Positions 50,808-62,559 of a DNA stretch of 64,000 nucleotides are shown here, in pieces (the stretch's first letter is position 1; each line of letters starts with the position of its first letter). Location: positions 1,142,856 to 1,206,855 of the forward strand of contig CM041198.1 in NCBI GenBank assembly GCA_023078555.1. The letters are read 5' to 3'. Source of the stretch: Ulva prolifera (taxonomy: Eukaryota > Chlorophyta > Ulvophyceae > Ulvales > Ulvaceae). The notes beneath the pieces are model-generated. The model was given only the letters and a program-made list of their open reading frames with translations. It ran no database searches and had not been told where the DNA came from. Made by a program: the position numbers and the translations under genes.

Positions 50808-53800
50808 TTGAGCACGACTATGCAGACCCTTCAAGACGAGGCAGCCCTCAACGAACGGCAGCTGCAGGTCAAGAACAGTTTGCTGGAGCTGCTGGAAGAT
50901 TACAGCCAGCAGCAGCCCACAAATAGACCAGATCCCACAGACTCACTCGAGGCAGCACGTCTGTTACGGGCAGCTCTCAAGGTACCCACACCGCCCGACA
51001 CGCATTCTGCATGAACACACACCCACGCAATCTCAATGTGACCGCTGTCAGCAGCCAAACTAGTATCCACCTCTCAAAGCACCCAGGTGTGCATACCTCT
51101 GCGTTTCACCCTGCACGAGGAACACAGCAGTGTTCCAGCTCGTCATCCAGCATGCAGGTTGACAACATGCCCTCAACAATCGTCCACGGCTCCGGCGGAA
51201 CTCTCCTCCAGATGCCGCTCCCCGGCCCCATCGGCGTCCCCGGCTGGAAGGTCTCCCGCCGCGGCTACCCCGTCGCATCCCAGCGCCGCACCGGCGCCGG
51301 CCACAGCCGCTGGAACCCCGCCGCGCTGCGCCGCGGCGCCGTCACACTCGACTACCGTGTCCACAAGGGCGTCCGCGTCCCCCCCCGCGGCGAGGTGGAC
51401 TACATGGGCCTGCAGCGCCTCGAGCCACCACAGTCCGAGCACCTCAAAGCTCTCGCGTTTGTGCGGTACCTGCGCGAGCAGATCACGCCCGCCGGCCGCC
51501 GCGCCGGCGCGGCAGTACCCGCCGGCCGCGACCCCGCCGCGGGCACGGATCGGCACTGCTCCGAATCCTTCAGCGAACGCCGCGGCGGCAGCGGGGGTGT
51601 GCGGCGGAGGCGCAGCTGCGGGATGGACTACGCCGCGCACATGCCGGCATCCGCCGCCCCGGTGGCGCGGCCGTCGGCGTGGCCAGACGGCACGGCCGCG
51701 AGCACAGGCCCCGTGATGCATGCTGCGCAGCGAACAGCACGCGGGAGCGACTCGACGACGGCGGACCAGGCAGCGTCGCCACGGGAGGCGCTGGCAGCGC
51801 GGGCACACGGTGGTGCGGCGATGCGGGCGCGCCGCGGAGACGGCCGGCGGCTCGGGGACCAGAGCAGCATGCGATGCCATGCGTCAACGTCCGTGTTTCA
51901 GCCGGTGCGCCACGCACGGGGGAGGGGAGGCAGGCGGCTTGCTGGGCTGCAGCTACCGGCACCTCGAGCCCAGAGATCGTGCGTCTGGACCGCTGCTGAT
52001 GCATGCTGCCGCCTCCGACTCCCTTGAGCGTTGTCTGATCTCTGGTCCCGGACGCATTCAGTACCAAACCGGGTTCATTAGCTCTTGACAGCACACGTCA
52101 ATGCAGATTCGCTTTGCTGTGAATAATGATAATAATGATAATGATAATAGTTCATCTAGCAAAACAGGTGGCGCTGCGAGCACCAGGAATTGCGATCAAG
52201 CTTTTATCTGGAAGCCAGCGTGTCCACTGTGACTTGCGCTATCAAAAGGCTACATATTCTTCTTGAGGCTGGGACATCTGCCTGCCGCTCGAAATATATC
52301 ATGGACTCGCCAAGCATGCCGCCAGATAACAACCGCTCAGCAAGACAAGCCTGCATGCCTTGATCGCTGTGTCCACGGGAGCAGTGGCGCCTTCGGCGCC
52401 TCGACAAGTCAACACACCCCTGCAGCGTTCCGCACGTGCAGTCAATCTGATCATAACATGGTGAAGCCACTAGCCGCCATTGTGCGAAGCCTCGTCATCG
52501 TGCCACGTCACATGTACAACAAGTGCACACCCAGTGATATAAGTGCATTCCATTGTGGAACTCGTTGTTGCAACTCTACGAAGACATCATCGAATCTCAG
52601 ATTCACTGCACCTTCCAAACACGCAGGAATGTAGGGATGAAGCATCTGATCCCCGCCTCTGCCCAGGAGCAGTCATGCCAAAGTTGCGGGTCTCTTAGTC
52701 TTGTGCATGGTGATGCAACATGGACTAAGCGACATAATGGATGACTGGTTCACAGCGAATTGCACATCATAGTGCCACTCCTAATCCTTCAATACGTGTG
52801 CCATTGGGTGCAAAAGGTCATGTCCTTCATATTGACATAAGAGAACCCGACGTATCTTCTAGCTCTTGCTTTAGATGTACATACATACGGTCGTCTGAGG
52901 GTGATTTCCAGGTGGTTTACCCCTTCGGCTTATGGTCCCGCTCATTCGGAGTTGTCAATGTCCTCTTCAGGATACGGCTGAGTGAATCCAGATCTGCTTT
53001 ATTTTACATACAACAGCGCTGATCCTGCAACGGCCCTCACATGCATGCAGCCAGCCGGCCTGCCGCCGCCGCCGGATGACTCGAGCTGCAGCGACGCGGC
53101 GGAGGCGCTCAGCACGGTGCGTGCGACCGAGGCTGACGACAGCGGCCTCACCCTCGACCACGCCGTCTCGGACAGCTCGACCTCCGCCGCCTCCCTCGCA
53201 TCATGCTGCGTCAGCGGCGCTGGCGGCGGTCTGCCGGTCGCCGCGGCCGCGCTCGCGGCGGCGCAGGAGCGGCGGGCGACGCTGATGCGCGACGCCGCCC
53301 TTGCGCCGCTCGTGCGCCGCGGCGAGGCCGTCTTCGAGGCGATCGCCGAGCTCAACGTGCACCACCCAGCGAGCCTCAAGGCCGGCCTCGTGTGGTGCGT
53401 GTGCTACGCATGCTGCGCGTGCTGTGCTGTGCTTGCAGGTGTGGACGGGGAACTTGCGTCCGGTGGCGGGTGTGGCTGTCCAGTGATGTGACGGCTAAAC
53501 CACTGTATCAATGCATGTCGCTGTGACCCCCAGGACAGCTTTTGCGTGTATGGCCGCTACGTTGTTTGCTGGAGTTGGTTGACTCGTCGGTCATGTACAG
53601 GGTGGAGCGGCCAATGTACGTACCGGAGGATTATGCGGCGCTGGCGCCCGGCCTCACCAACAAGCGCGTGTCAGACGAAGGCGGCAACCGACGGGCGTCG
53701 CTGGAGGACTGGGACATTGCCGCACCCCCGGCCACCCGTGCCAGCCTCGCCACCAAAGCCGCGCGTGCCCGCTGCCCCTCTGCCGGCCTCCAGCGGTATC

Positions 53801-56800
53801 CACGTTCCCCTCGCTTCCCCCCAACCACCTTCGCGTTTCTGTGGTCGTGGGGAACGATCTCAACCTTGTAGCCGTGCTGCGGCAATGCGTAGGTGCCTGC
53901 AGCAGGGCTGATTTGGTCGCGGGCTGACGCTGCGGGATGTGTTGACTGGTTGCAATCGTTTCGTCATCGCCGCGGCCGCCACGTGCGCCAGCTGAGTACA
54001 TCTTATGCGTAGGCAGGGCTGACACAGGTCGCAGGACTGCGCACCTGCAGCCGCTCTGTGTCTGCTTGTGGAACCGAGCTAGCCCGGCGCAATGACAGGC
54101 CAGGCACTCCGCATGTGCACAAGTGGGTGTTTCACCCGTCTAAAGCTTCTTTGTCGCCGCAGATTCGTGGACTTACTGGGGCCGTCAGCAGAGCCTGTGG
54201 CGGCGGCGGCGGTGCCGGCTGTGCGCGTCGCTGCGCCGGCGCCAAGCGTCGGCAAGGCCCGAAGGATGTTCACTGCAGCCTGCAGACGGTCCTCCTCTCA
54301 GTCCTCCTCTCGCAGCACAAGCGCTGATGGCCGCGGCTCCGGCGGCCGCGGCTCCGCCGTTGATTGCGTCCCTCCTGACCGCGTGCGCCCCCCCCCCCCC
54401 CCGGTGGCGAGCCAGGCCGCTGCGTTGTGGGCTAATGTTTGTTGAGCTAGGGTGGTCGAGCGTTTGGCGAGGCAGGCTGATGGATTGCGACCAAACACTT
54501 GTAGGGTTGCTGAGCATGTGGCGCGCAAGCAGGTGCAGTCTTTGTGTGTGTTTGAATGATAAAGTCGCCAAGGCAGGTCGCACCGCAGGGACTCCGTGCA
54601 CGACAAGAACAGGACCATGCAGTCCGCATGTGTGTAAGCTGCTCAGAACCTCCCACTGTATGCAGCTGGACGCCCTGCTGCTGGAGCTCTTTGCGTTCTG
54701 TGAGGCCGCACCGATCAAGGACCCACGCTGGCTGCGGCTCAAGAGCTGCGCGCTACCGGAGGCCACCGCCACGCAGGCCGCACCGCCTGCCCACGCCATC
54801 CCCGCCTGCACCTCAGCCACGGCCCCTGCTCAGACTGTGCAGTCTGTTCAGACGACAGACCCCATGGGCGCCGGGGGCGTGGAATGCCCGGTTGCATGGC
54901 ACGTGCACTTGTCTGCTCAGAAGCAGGTGCGCAGGCCCGGCCGCTACCTTATCCTCGCCTGTGCCGACTGCTGCCAGTGGCTCCCCACGTTCTGCATCCG
55001 GGCACTGTGGTGCACATGCATGGTGGCAAACACATCAACATTGGCTGCGGCGCATCGACGCACCGCCCTGACAACCTGCACACCACACCGATCTGGTCAG
55101 TTGCAGAACTCAGAACGCGCGTTTCTGGGACGGCGCAGCACATAGTGTCATGATGTTCACACAGGATGACTGTGCTTGGTGTCAGGGTTGTTCAGCCCGT
55201 CTGTACAGTGATCCCTGGATTGGCTCAGTCCGCAGGCTGCCAGTGTCACCCGGGGGAAACTGTTAGGTGGACACTGCTGCTGTGCTGTCCTACCAGACTC
55301 CTGTCCGTGTTCCTTCAGGCCAGGGCGATTGAGAAGCGCATCCTGTCAGAGCTCGCTCCCGCGCCGCCGTCAGGCATGTCCACCGCAGAGCAGCTGGACG
55401 ACGGCGACACACGCAGTGAGCCCCCGACGGCCACGCAGCGCGCGGCCGCTCGCCTCCCCCCCGGCGTGCCCCCCGGCCTTGACCCCGTGCAGCGGCTGCT
55501 GCCGCCACGGCGCCAGCACCCCCGCGCCCCTCCGACACGCGCCCAGGCGATCCTCCGGCAGCTGCAGTCCGTACCCGAAGCCGCGGCGGCGGCTGGAGGC
55601 GGTGACGGCGAACGCGCGCTGCGCGCTGTGGTGACGCGGCGGCTGCACCAGATGGTCGCGACGTGTTCCCCACGGCTGAACCTGGATCTTGCGCTCGCGT
55701 GGACAGCGGCGGATGTCCCGTGCATTCTGCAGTGTATCCAGTGCGCTTCCGGAGACGATCGGCAACACAGGCAAACTGCAGGTAGACCTAAAGATTTTTT
55801 AAGAGCTTGGCTAGCTGCCCCAGGCGCATTGGTGCAGTGTGTGAGCGATGCAGATTTGTGCAGGATGGGACCATCAGGCCGTCACCACCTAGCACTGCCG
55901 CTGCATTGCGCTGTTCGTGACATACCACAAAATGACGTTGGGCCGTTGAAGCCCCGGCACACAAAGTATGCGCAGCACGCACAACATGCAAAGCAGATTC
56001 AATAGCTGTACTCCCTGGGTGTGCACAGGGACGTGCCGGAGGCGTCGGTGGAGGAGATCGAGGTGCTGGAGGGCCGAGCGTGCATGCATGCCATTATGAG
56101 CGCGCTGCAGCAGCTGCCGGCCGCGTGCCACCTGACGCTGCACCGGCTGCCGCCCCCCGCCGCCGCGCACGTCCCCGCTGTGCTGCACGCCGCGGCATCT
56201 CTCACAGCGCTGAGCCTCGACCGCGCGGCGGTGTCAGCCGCGACTGTGTTTGACCTGTCCCGCGCGCTCGCTGTGAACACCACATTACGCGTTCTCTCCA
56301 TGCGCTGCAGCGCGCTCAGCGCGGACAGCCTCTGCGAGGTTGTCGAGATGCTGGAGGAGAACCAGACGCTGCGGGAGCTGGACGCGTCGTGGAGCTGCGA
56401 AGCCGCGGCGGCGCGTAGCGGTGGCGTGGGTGTCGGCAAAGATGCGGAGGGGGCGGCGAGCTGGGCGAAGCTGGGCGCGCTGGCGCGCAACACGGGGCTG
56501 GAGGTGCTCCGCCTGCGCGGGTGCGCGCTGCCGGACGCAGCGGTCGCGGAGCTCGCGCCTGCAGTCCGCGTGAACGCGCGCCTGCGCGTGCTGGACCTCT
56601 CGTGCAATGTGTGGACGTGGCAGAGCGCGGGGGCGCTGGGGGAGATGCTGGCGGGGGCCGCGGCGCTGGAGTGCGTGGAGCTCGAGCGGGGGCATCTGTC
56701 GCGGTGGGGCGTGTGGACGGTGCTGCGTGCGTGTGCTGCGCGGCGGGAGCCGCCGGTGCTCGACCTGCGGCAGGTGTGCCCCACCCTGGCACCCCACTGC

Positions 56801-59800
56801 TCTCACGGTGTCCGTTCCATCGCGATGCTGTGCTGCACCTACCTGGTTTGGGCCAAAGCATGGTCATGCCAGCCACCAGCACTGGGCATCTGACTGCACC
56901 GCCAAGCTTCACAGCAGCTACCACCTATCCATTGAATTCGTCTGCTCACGGCGCGGGGGTCATGCATGCGGGCCATGCAAACGTGATCGCGGCACGCATG
57001 CAGGCTGACCTGGCTGACGATCCGGCCGCCCCGGTGCCGCTTGACACAGCATGGCCGCTCGGCCCGTACGCGTTTCACCTCAGCAACGCTTCCCACCGTG
57101 GTGCAGCTGCTGCCCTGGCAGAGGTGGCCCGGCTGCATGGCAGCGCCGTGTTCAGGAGGGCCGAGCTCGATGGTGGCATGCTGGGGGTCAAGCCGGATGG
57201 CAGCACGTTTGCTGACCTCCCATCGCATGGCACGCTGCAGGTGCGGCACAGGAGGCCTGCTCCCTGCCGCCCGCTTGCTGTGGCCAACCGACTTTGCGGT
57301 AGGTCGCATGGGCGTGCACAGGCATACGCACTGGATCAAATTCTGCCGAAAGCATGAATTGAGCAAAGTGTTTGGTGCATTGTGAGCAAGTCTGCCATGT
57401 GCGCCGTGCTGTGTGTGCCTAGGTTCATCTCGAAAACCACGCAGCTACAGTCTTTCAGCTTGAGTCATCAATAAGTCTGGGGAGACAGCGATGCTGTAGA
57501 TGCAAGTGTTTCCATACGCTGTCATGCGCTGCTCTGTGACGTGGTATACCCATGCTGTGTTGCGTGCACATGTGCTCCCGGTCATCTGGAGTTTCAACAT
57601 GCAGTAAGGACCCAGGTTAGTCAATTCAGATTTACTCTACTCTGCGCATGCCGCTGCAGGTCATCATCGACAGCCCGCGCGCGGTCGAGCCGCTGGCCCC
57701 GACGTTCCCAGAGCGTGCCGTGGACACCCTCACCACCGCGCTCTCCAGCGCCTGCACAGACTCCTGGCGGCGGGCGTTGCTGCGCACCGCCGCCACAGCG
57801 TCCCGCTTCACGTGCGCGCAGGCGGCGCGCGTGCTGCGCTGCATCGACGGCGCCGACAGCGCCGCCGCGGTGCGGCTGCTGCTGCGCGCCGTCGTCGACG
57901 TCGCTGCGGTCGGCGCGCTGGAGGCGGCCGCGCTGCCAGACGACCTGCAGGCGGCGTGGCGCACGCTCGGCGTGCACGCGGAGATCTGCAGCGCAAACCC
58001 CTGCGGCCACTACCGGCTTGACCTCTCCCTGCAGGTGCGGCAGGCCGCCACTGCATGTCAGCTGGCTCAGCGTGTCCCTGCCTTGGGATAGGTCTGCCGT
58101 CGGCTTCCGTTTTCGCCTTGCACAATTGGCAGGACCCTTGCAAGAGCGCGATCCCTCATAGGATGCAGATGTATGGAATTGCTGTTTGCAGCGCAAACAA
58201 ATTGGAAGAGCTCGGACGATTGCATGGCAGAGCGCCAAGGCATGCTACCAGGCACTGCAAGTCACAGCAGCGGATCGCAGTTCCACACAACATTCGCCCA
58301 CACACTCGGTCAGCACACCAAACACACCATCTCCAGGCAGCCTGCTTAGACAGTTGCTGTTTGTTCTGGCTGCCCCCAGCCCTGCCTGGGTTACAACAAG
58401 CTCGAGTGTGGTGCAGGCGCACCGCATCATGCTAGCGAAAGCGCACAGCGCGCAGGTCGCGCAGCAGCGCCTGCGCAGCACAGCGTTTGCCACCACCCGG
58501 CCTCCGATCTGCCGCAACATCACCCTGACTCGGGCAGGGGGCAGCCCCTGTAGTCTCCCGGACCTCGCCTCTGCCCTTAACAGCCACCTCAGCTCTGCCC
58601 CCGGCCCGCCTGACCCAGAGGCCCCCGCCGCAGATGCTGCAGCGGCGCCACCAGGCAATGCTGGAGTGCTGGAGTTTGATTTGAGCCGGGACAGCATGCT
58701 GCGCGCGCTGGTGCTGCAGCGGACGCAAGGCCAGCGCGCCCGTGCCGCGAGCCGTGCTGCGCGTGCTGAGATTGCCGTGATCACGTGGCAGGACGCGCCG
58801 CTTCAGGGGTCCGAGGAGGCAGATGCGACAGCGGCGGCGCGACGTGCGCGGGTTTCGGAGCGGCAGGAGCATGCTGCTGCCGCCGTCGTGCATGCTGCGC
58901 ATGCATTGGGCCACACGTCTGTGGGCCGCGTGGCGGCGATGGCGCTGCTGCAGGCCGAGCAGGATGAGCTGGTGCGCTGTTCTGTGGGGCCCAACCTGAA
59001 GCCAGTTTTCCATGCTCCCTGTGTGGATGCGCATGGACCGGGCGTGCTCAAGACTCTTGATTCAAGAGCCTCTGCATCTGGTTATTCCACAGACCCCATT
59101 CACCAGTGCTGCTGCCTGCCGCTACGGTGACATATCAGTGGCCAGCTCGTGCTTACAAACGGCGGGCCGGACACAGATTATGACCGGCAATTGCCATCAG
59201 ATGTTGGGATATATGGGATACTCGGTTTACGCACTCAGATTTTGACCGGTCAAAACAACAAAGTGGAGGCTGGACAAGTGGAGTATAGCTGAACTCCCAC
59301 CTAGGACACCAGCTCATGCAGCGGCCGCATGCACTAGGGCTGCTCCATGACCCACCTTCCTCCGGACTTCACCATCACAGTAACATTGCACTCACAGGTT
59401 TTGCAACATCTGCAGGAATGCATGAGCCACGTCACCCTCACACCCGAACACACAAGCAGCCCTGCGGCCGCCGCGGCGTCGATCCCCAGCACCAACCAAG
59501 ACGCCGCCGCGACGCACAGCGGCGCTGTGCCGGCAGTGCTGCTTCTGCACCGGCCTCCGGCGTGGGACGCTGGAGGCCACCATGATGCTGCCGCAGCTGC
59601 TGCCGGTGGCGAGCATGGGGCAGGCACAGCGGGCCGGCGCGCCGTCTCGGTCGCTGCAGCGGCCGCGCGACTGCTGCTGGGCCTCCGAGGCAGCAGCGCA
59701 GAGCGCATCATTTCCACCCCTGAGGTCCGCTTTCTCACTGCTAGCGCATGTGTATGTGTGCACATATCTCGAGGCTGTGATTCCTGTATCATAGAATTCA

Positions 59801-62270
59801 TCTTGAGGGTCGTCTTGAACTGAAGCAACTTGGCGAAGCAGTCAGCCATCGGTCCAGACGTGTAAGGGCATCGGCCTCAGCAACCTGGCAGGCGGACAGC
59901 ATACACTTATACATCTGCATGAAGCCGTAGCCATACCCATGGGGGTGCTGACTGCCCTCGCCCCTGCATCCCTGCTGGCGTTTCCGGGACAGGAATGCAC
60001 GAGGAAGGTCACCTGAACACTTGGTTGCAGTCCCACGTATTTGGAAGCTGCCACGGTCTCAGGAGGTCTATGGGCGGAGTGCGCTCGTGTCACATGGCTG
60101 CTGGCCATCTGGGATTACGGCAGAGGTGCAGTATCTGCTACGGTCAGGGATCAACCTCGCCTGTCAGGGTGTATTGCATCCCTGCTATGTAGGGACTGAT
60201 CGGGGGCTGACAGATGGCCGCGGTCTTTGGGTATGGCCAGAATGAACATTTAGAAGCCTCTGAAAGTGGCTGCAAGGCAGGGCACATGGTTGTGTTTGAG
60301 GGACACAACGACTGCGGTGCTAGTGGCCTAATCATCTTTGTCTTCGTGAGACAAGAATTGTGCTGAGCATCGGGCTAGCCGTGCACTTTTGACTCTGCAG
60401 CTGTGGCAATGGGCGGTGGCACAGCAAGCGCGCTGTCGTGAAACCAGAGTGGTTGCCTCAGCTCACAGCACCAGCCATCCCATGGCGGTTGCCGACTCCG
60501 TCTGCACCACCGGCCACGGTCTCTTGACACCACATGCCCCTGCTGTTGGAGTGGGCCAACACCACCACAACAGCAGGAACACGTGGTATCAAGCAGGAGT
60601 ATAGTGGCCAGGCAGGAGTATAGTGGCCAGCTCCTGCGGACCCTCCGCCTGATGCTGGTGCTGCCGGCTGTTGCAGCTGCGGACGTCTGCACAGCGGTCA
60701 TTTCTGCCACGCTTGCAACCTGTACCTGGCTTCAACACATGGTGAAAAACTCTGGCTTGAATTCTGCCGTGTCTGGTGGCGCGCGCATTGGAGTACCCCT
60801 CAAATAGACATGGCTTCAGCAACGGCCACCTTGTTTGCCGCCATGCAGGCCGCCGTGCTGCTCAAGCTGCTATGGCCGCCATCGCTGCGGCTGCGGGCTC
60901 TTCTCGCCATGCATGGCGCCTTGGACACCCACTCCTGCATGCCCCATCTCTTCTCCACCATCCACAGCCCGCAATTCACTGCGCACCTCCGCCGTCCACA
61001 GCCAGCCACGTCCGACGCGCCGCCGCCCGACGGAGTCCCTGCCACCGGCGCTGAGGAGGCAGCGGCAGACAACCGCGGTGCAAACGGATGCAAAGACCCT
61101 GTGGCGGCTGTCGCAATGCCGGAGGCGGAAGCCGCGATGGTGGGGCACTCTGTGGGGTGGGCGCGCATCGGCCTACCCTGGTGGCGGCTGGACCGCGTGC
61201 AAGTGCGGGTAACGCTGGACCTCGGGGCTGCGGACGATGTCGCGCAACTGCAGCGGCTCTGCGCGTTCCACAGCGTGAGTGCTGGCGGCCGGCGGTGCGG
61301 CGGAGTGCCGAACGGTGAGCTGGACAGCTGCGGGCCGTGCTTCTTTGTGGCTGCGGCCGTTGGTGGCGTGGCCGTGCCTCCTCAGGAGCTGCGGGGGCTG
61401 CTGTGCGCGCGCCATGTGTGCTATCCTGCAATACATGCCCTGCATACTGTGAACCCGTATGCTGCTGCAGAAGCTGCAATCGATGCAGTAGCTGTACCTT
61501 ACCTGGATCTAGCGTCTCCCAAACGCTGGTTTGCATCCTCCAAGGGGCATCAAAATCATCAGATACGGCCTTCATGCAATGCTGGGTGACTGTGATGCAG
61601 GTGACTGGACTGATGCAGCGCATGCATGCGGCCGGGGGGTCAGGCAGGTGCCTCGAGCTGCAGGTGCGGCTGTCTGCCGAGCTGCGGCAGCGCGCCGCGG
61701 CGGTGCTGATCGGAGCATTCTTCAGGGGCATGCATGCGCGTAGGCGCCAGGCGCAGCACATCAGAGCGAGCGCAAAGCTGGCCCCGGCCGTGCGGTGGAA
61801 GGAGGCAGTGTCAGTGGCCACCAGGCAGAATCAGGTGTGCACCCATGCCGAGACCCCGAGCCATTGTGTGAATCGGCAGCGTGTGCGAGTCCAGCAATAA
61901 TCAGAAGAAGTGACACCCAAGGCAGTGGTGGTTGCAGCCTGCCTAGGTATGTTCTAAGCCAGGGAGCTTGTGACTTGGTTCTGTGTGTTGCAGAGAGTTT
62001 TTTTAAATGTGTGCCCTACACATCCCGTTTCTATTGTCTCCGCTTTGGTGCTAGACCATGCAACAGTCTCTGCATTTTTGATCAAATAGAAGTCAACCAT
62101 GCAGTGCAACAGTCATGCTGCGCTGCCAGCACGTCTCGAACGTTCAACGGTGTGCACATGTGCTGCAGGTACTTCAGCAGTACGATGGCGCCCTGCGAAT
62201 TCGGCAGGAGCACTGCGACGCAGTAGCAAGGAGTGTAGCTGCATCGCATCATCAAGCGCAGGACGAGTAG
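50808..62270 (+). CDS. Large modular protein with LRR block and DUF4476-like region, family unknown
   Basis: Fifteen exons were chained: 50808-50981, 51158-51598, 53051-53394, 53601-53795, 54163-54382, 54666-54926, 55319-55740, 56029-56773, 57004-57240, 57660-58034, 58417-58971, 59398-59724, 60849-61415, 61601-61834, 62169-62270. Junctions keep frame, giving at least 1732 residues; the true N-terminus lies upstream. Order: coiled coil (LQVKNSLLELLEDY), a basic strand-rich part (RRGAVTLDYRVHKGVRV), Ala-rich linkers, and a ribonuclease-inhibitor-type LRR block in 56029-56773 (LTALSLDRAAVSAATVFDLS, LEVLRLRGCALPDAAVAELA). Then come WPLGPYAFHLSNASHRGAAA, a DUF4476-like helical stretch (SRFTCAQAARVLRCIDGADS), further repeats of the short LS motif, and a basic IQ-like helix (VLIGAFFRGMHARRR). 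No signal peptide or transmembrane span was seen. The junctions at 53795/54163 and 59724/60849 are least certain. Confidence 0.6.
52121..52149. repeat. AAT/GAT trinucleotide microsatellite
   Basis: A run of ATAATG-type triplets (AATGATAATAATGATAATGA) lies in the second intron of the large modular gene, within a lower-GC segment. Confidence 0.85.
52922..53009 (+). repeat. Dispersed 88-bp repeat, copy B
   Basis: This is the partner of 30017-30104, about 80 percent identical without gaps. It lies at the 3' end of an intron of the large modular gene, 41 bases before the acceptor at 53050, again in gene orientation. Confidence 0.7.
60593..60630. repeat. Tandem duplication of a 19-bp unit
   Basis: GCAGGAGTATAGTGGCCAG occurs twice head to tail (60593-60611, 60612-60630). 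It lies in an intron of the large modular gene. Confidence 0.9.
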
Positions 62271-62559
62271 GGAACATGATTACTGTGCAAGTACTCGCCA
62301 CACCATGACCTGTGACGATTGTCCGAAAACATAAATTCACATCCAACACCCACACCATTGGACCACATGCAGCTCTGCAGACCTCTGTCGGGGCCTGGCG
62401 ACGCGATCACCATACTGCTACCCGCAGCCGCGGTGCTTGGACCACGGTACATTGATTGTCACGCCTGCAGTACACAGCACAACGACCACGTTGCTCCTCC
62501 GCAAGCCGCTGGAACAGTCTCTCCCGCAACAGCGAGTCGCCGTGCAGCTTTGGTCTCGG
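62271..62559. other. Intergenic gap between convergent genes
   Basis: The plus-strand modular gene stops at 62270 and the minus-strand gene stops at 62560. The 289 bp must carry both 3' untranslated regions. Nothing else is visible. Confidence 0.5.

Noticed and set aside
51173-51880. 235-codon minus-strand open frame
   Set aside because: The plus frame over 51158-51598 chains in phase with both neighbouring exons; the minus frame does not.
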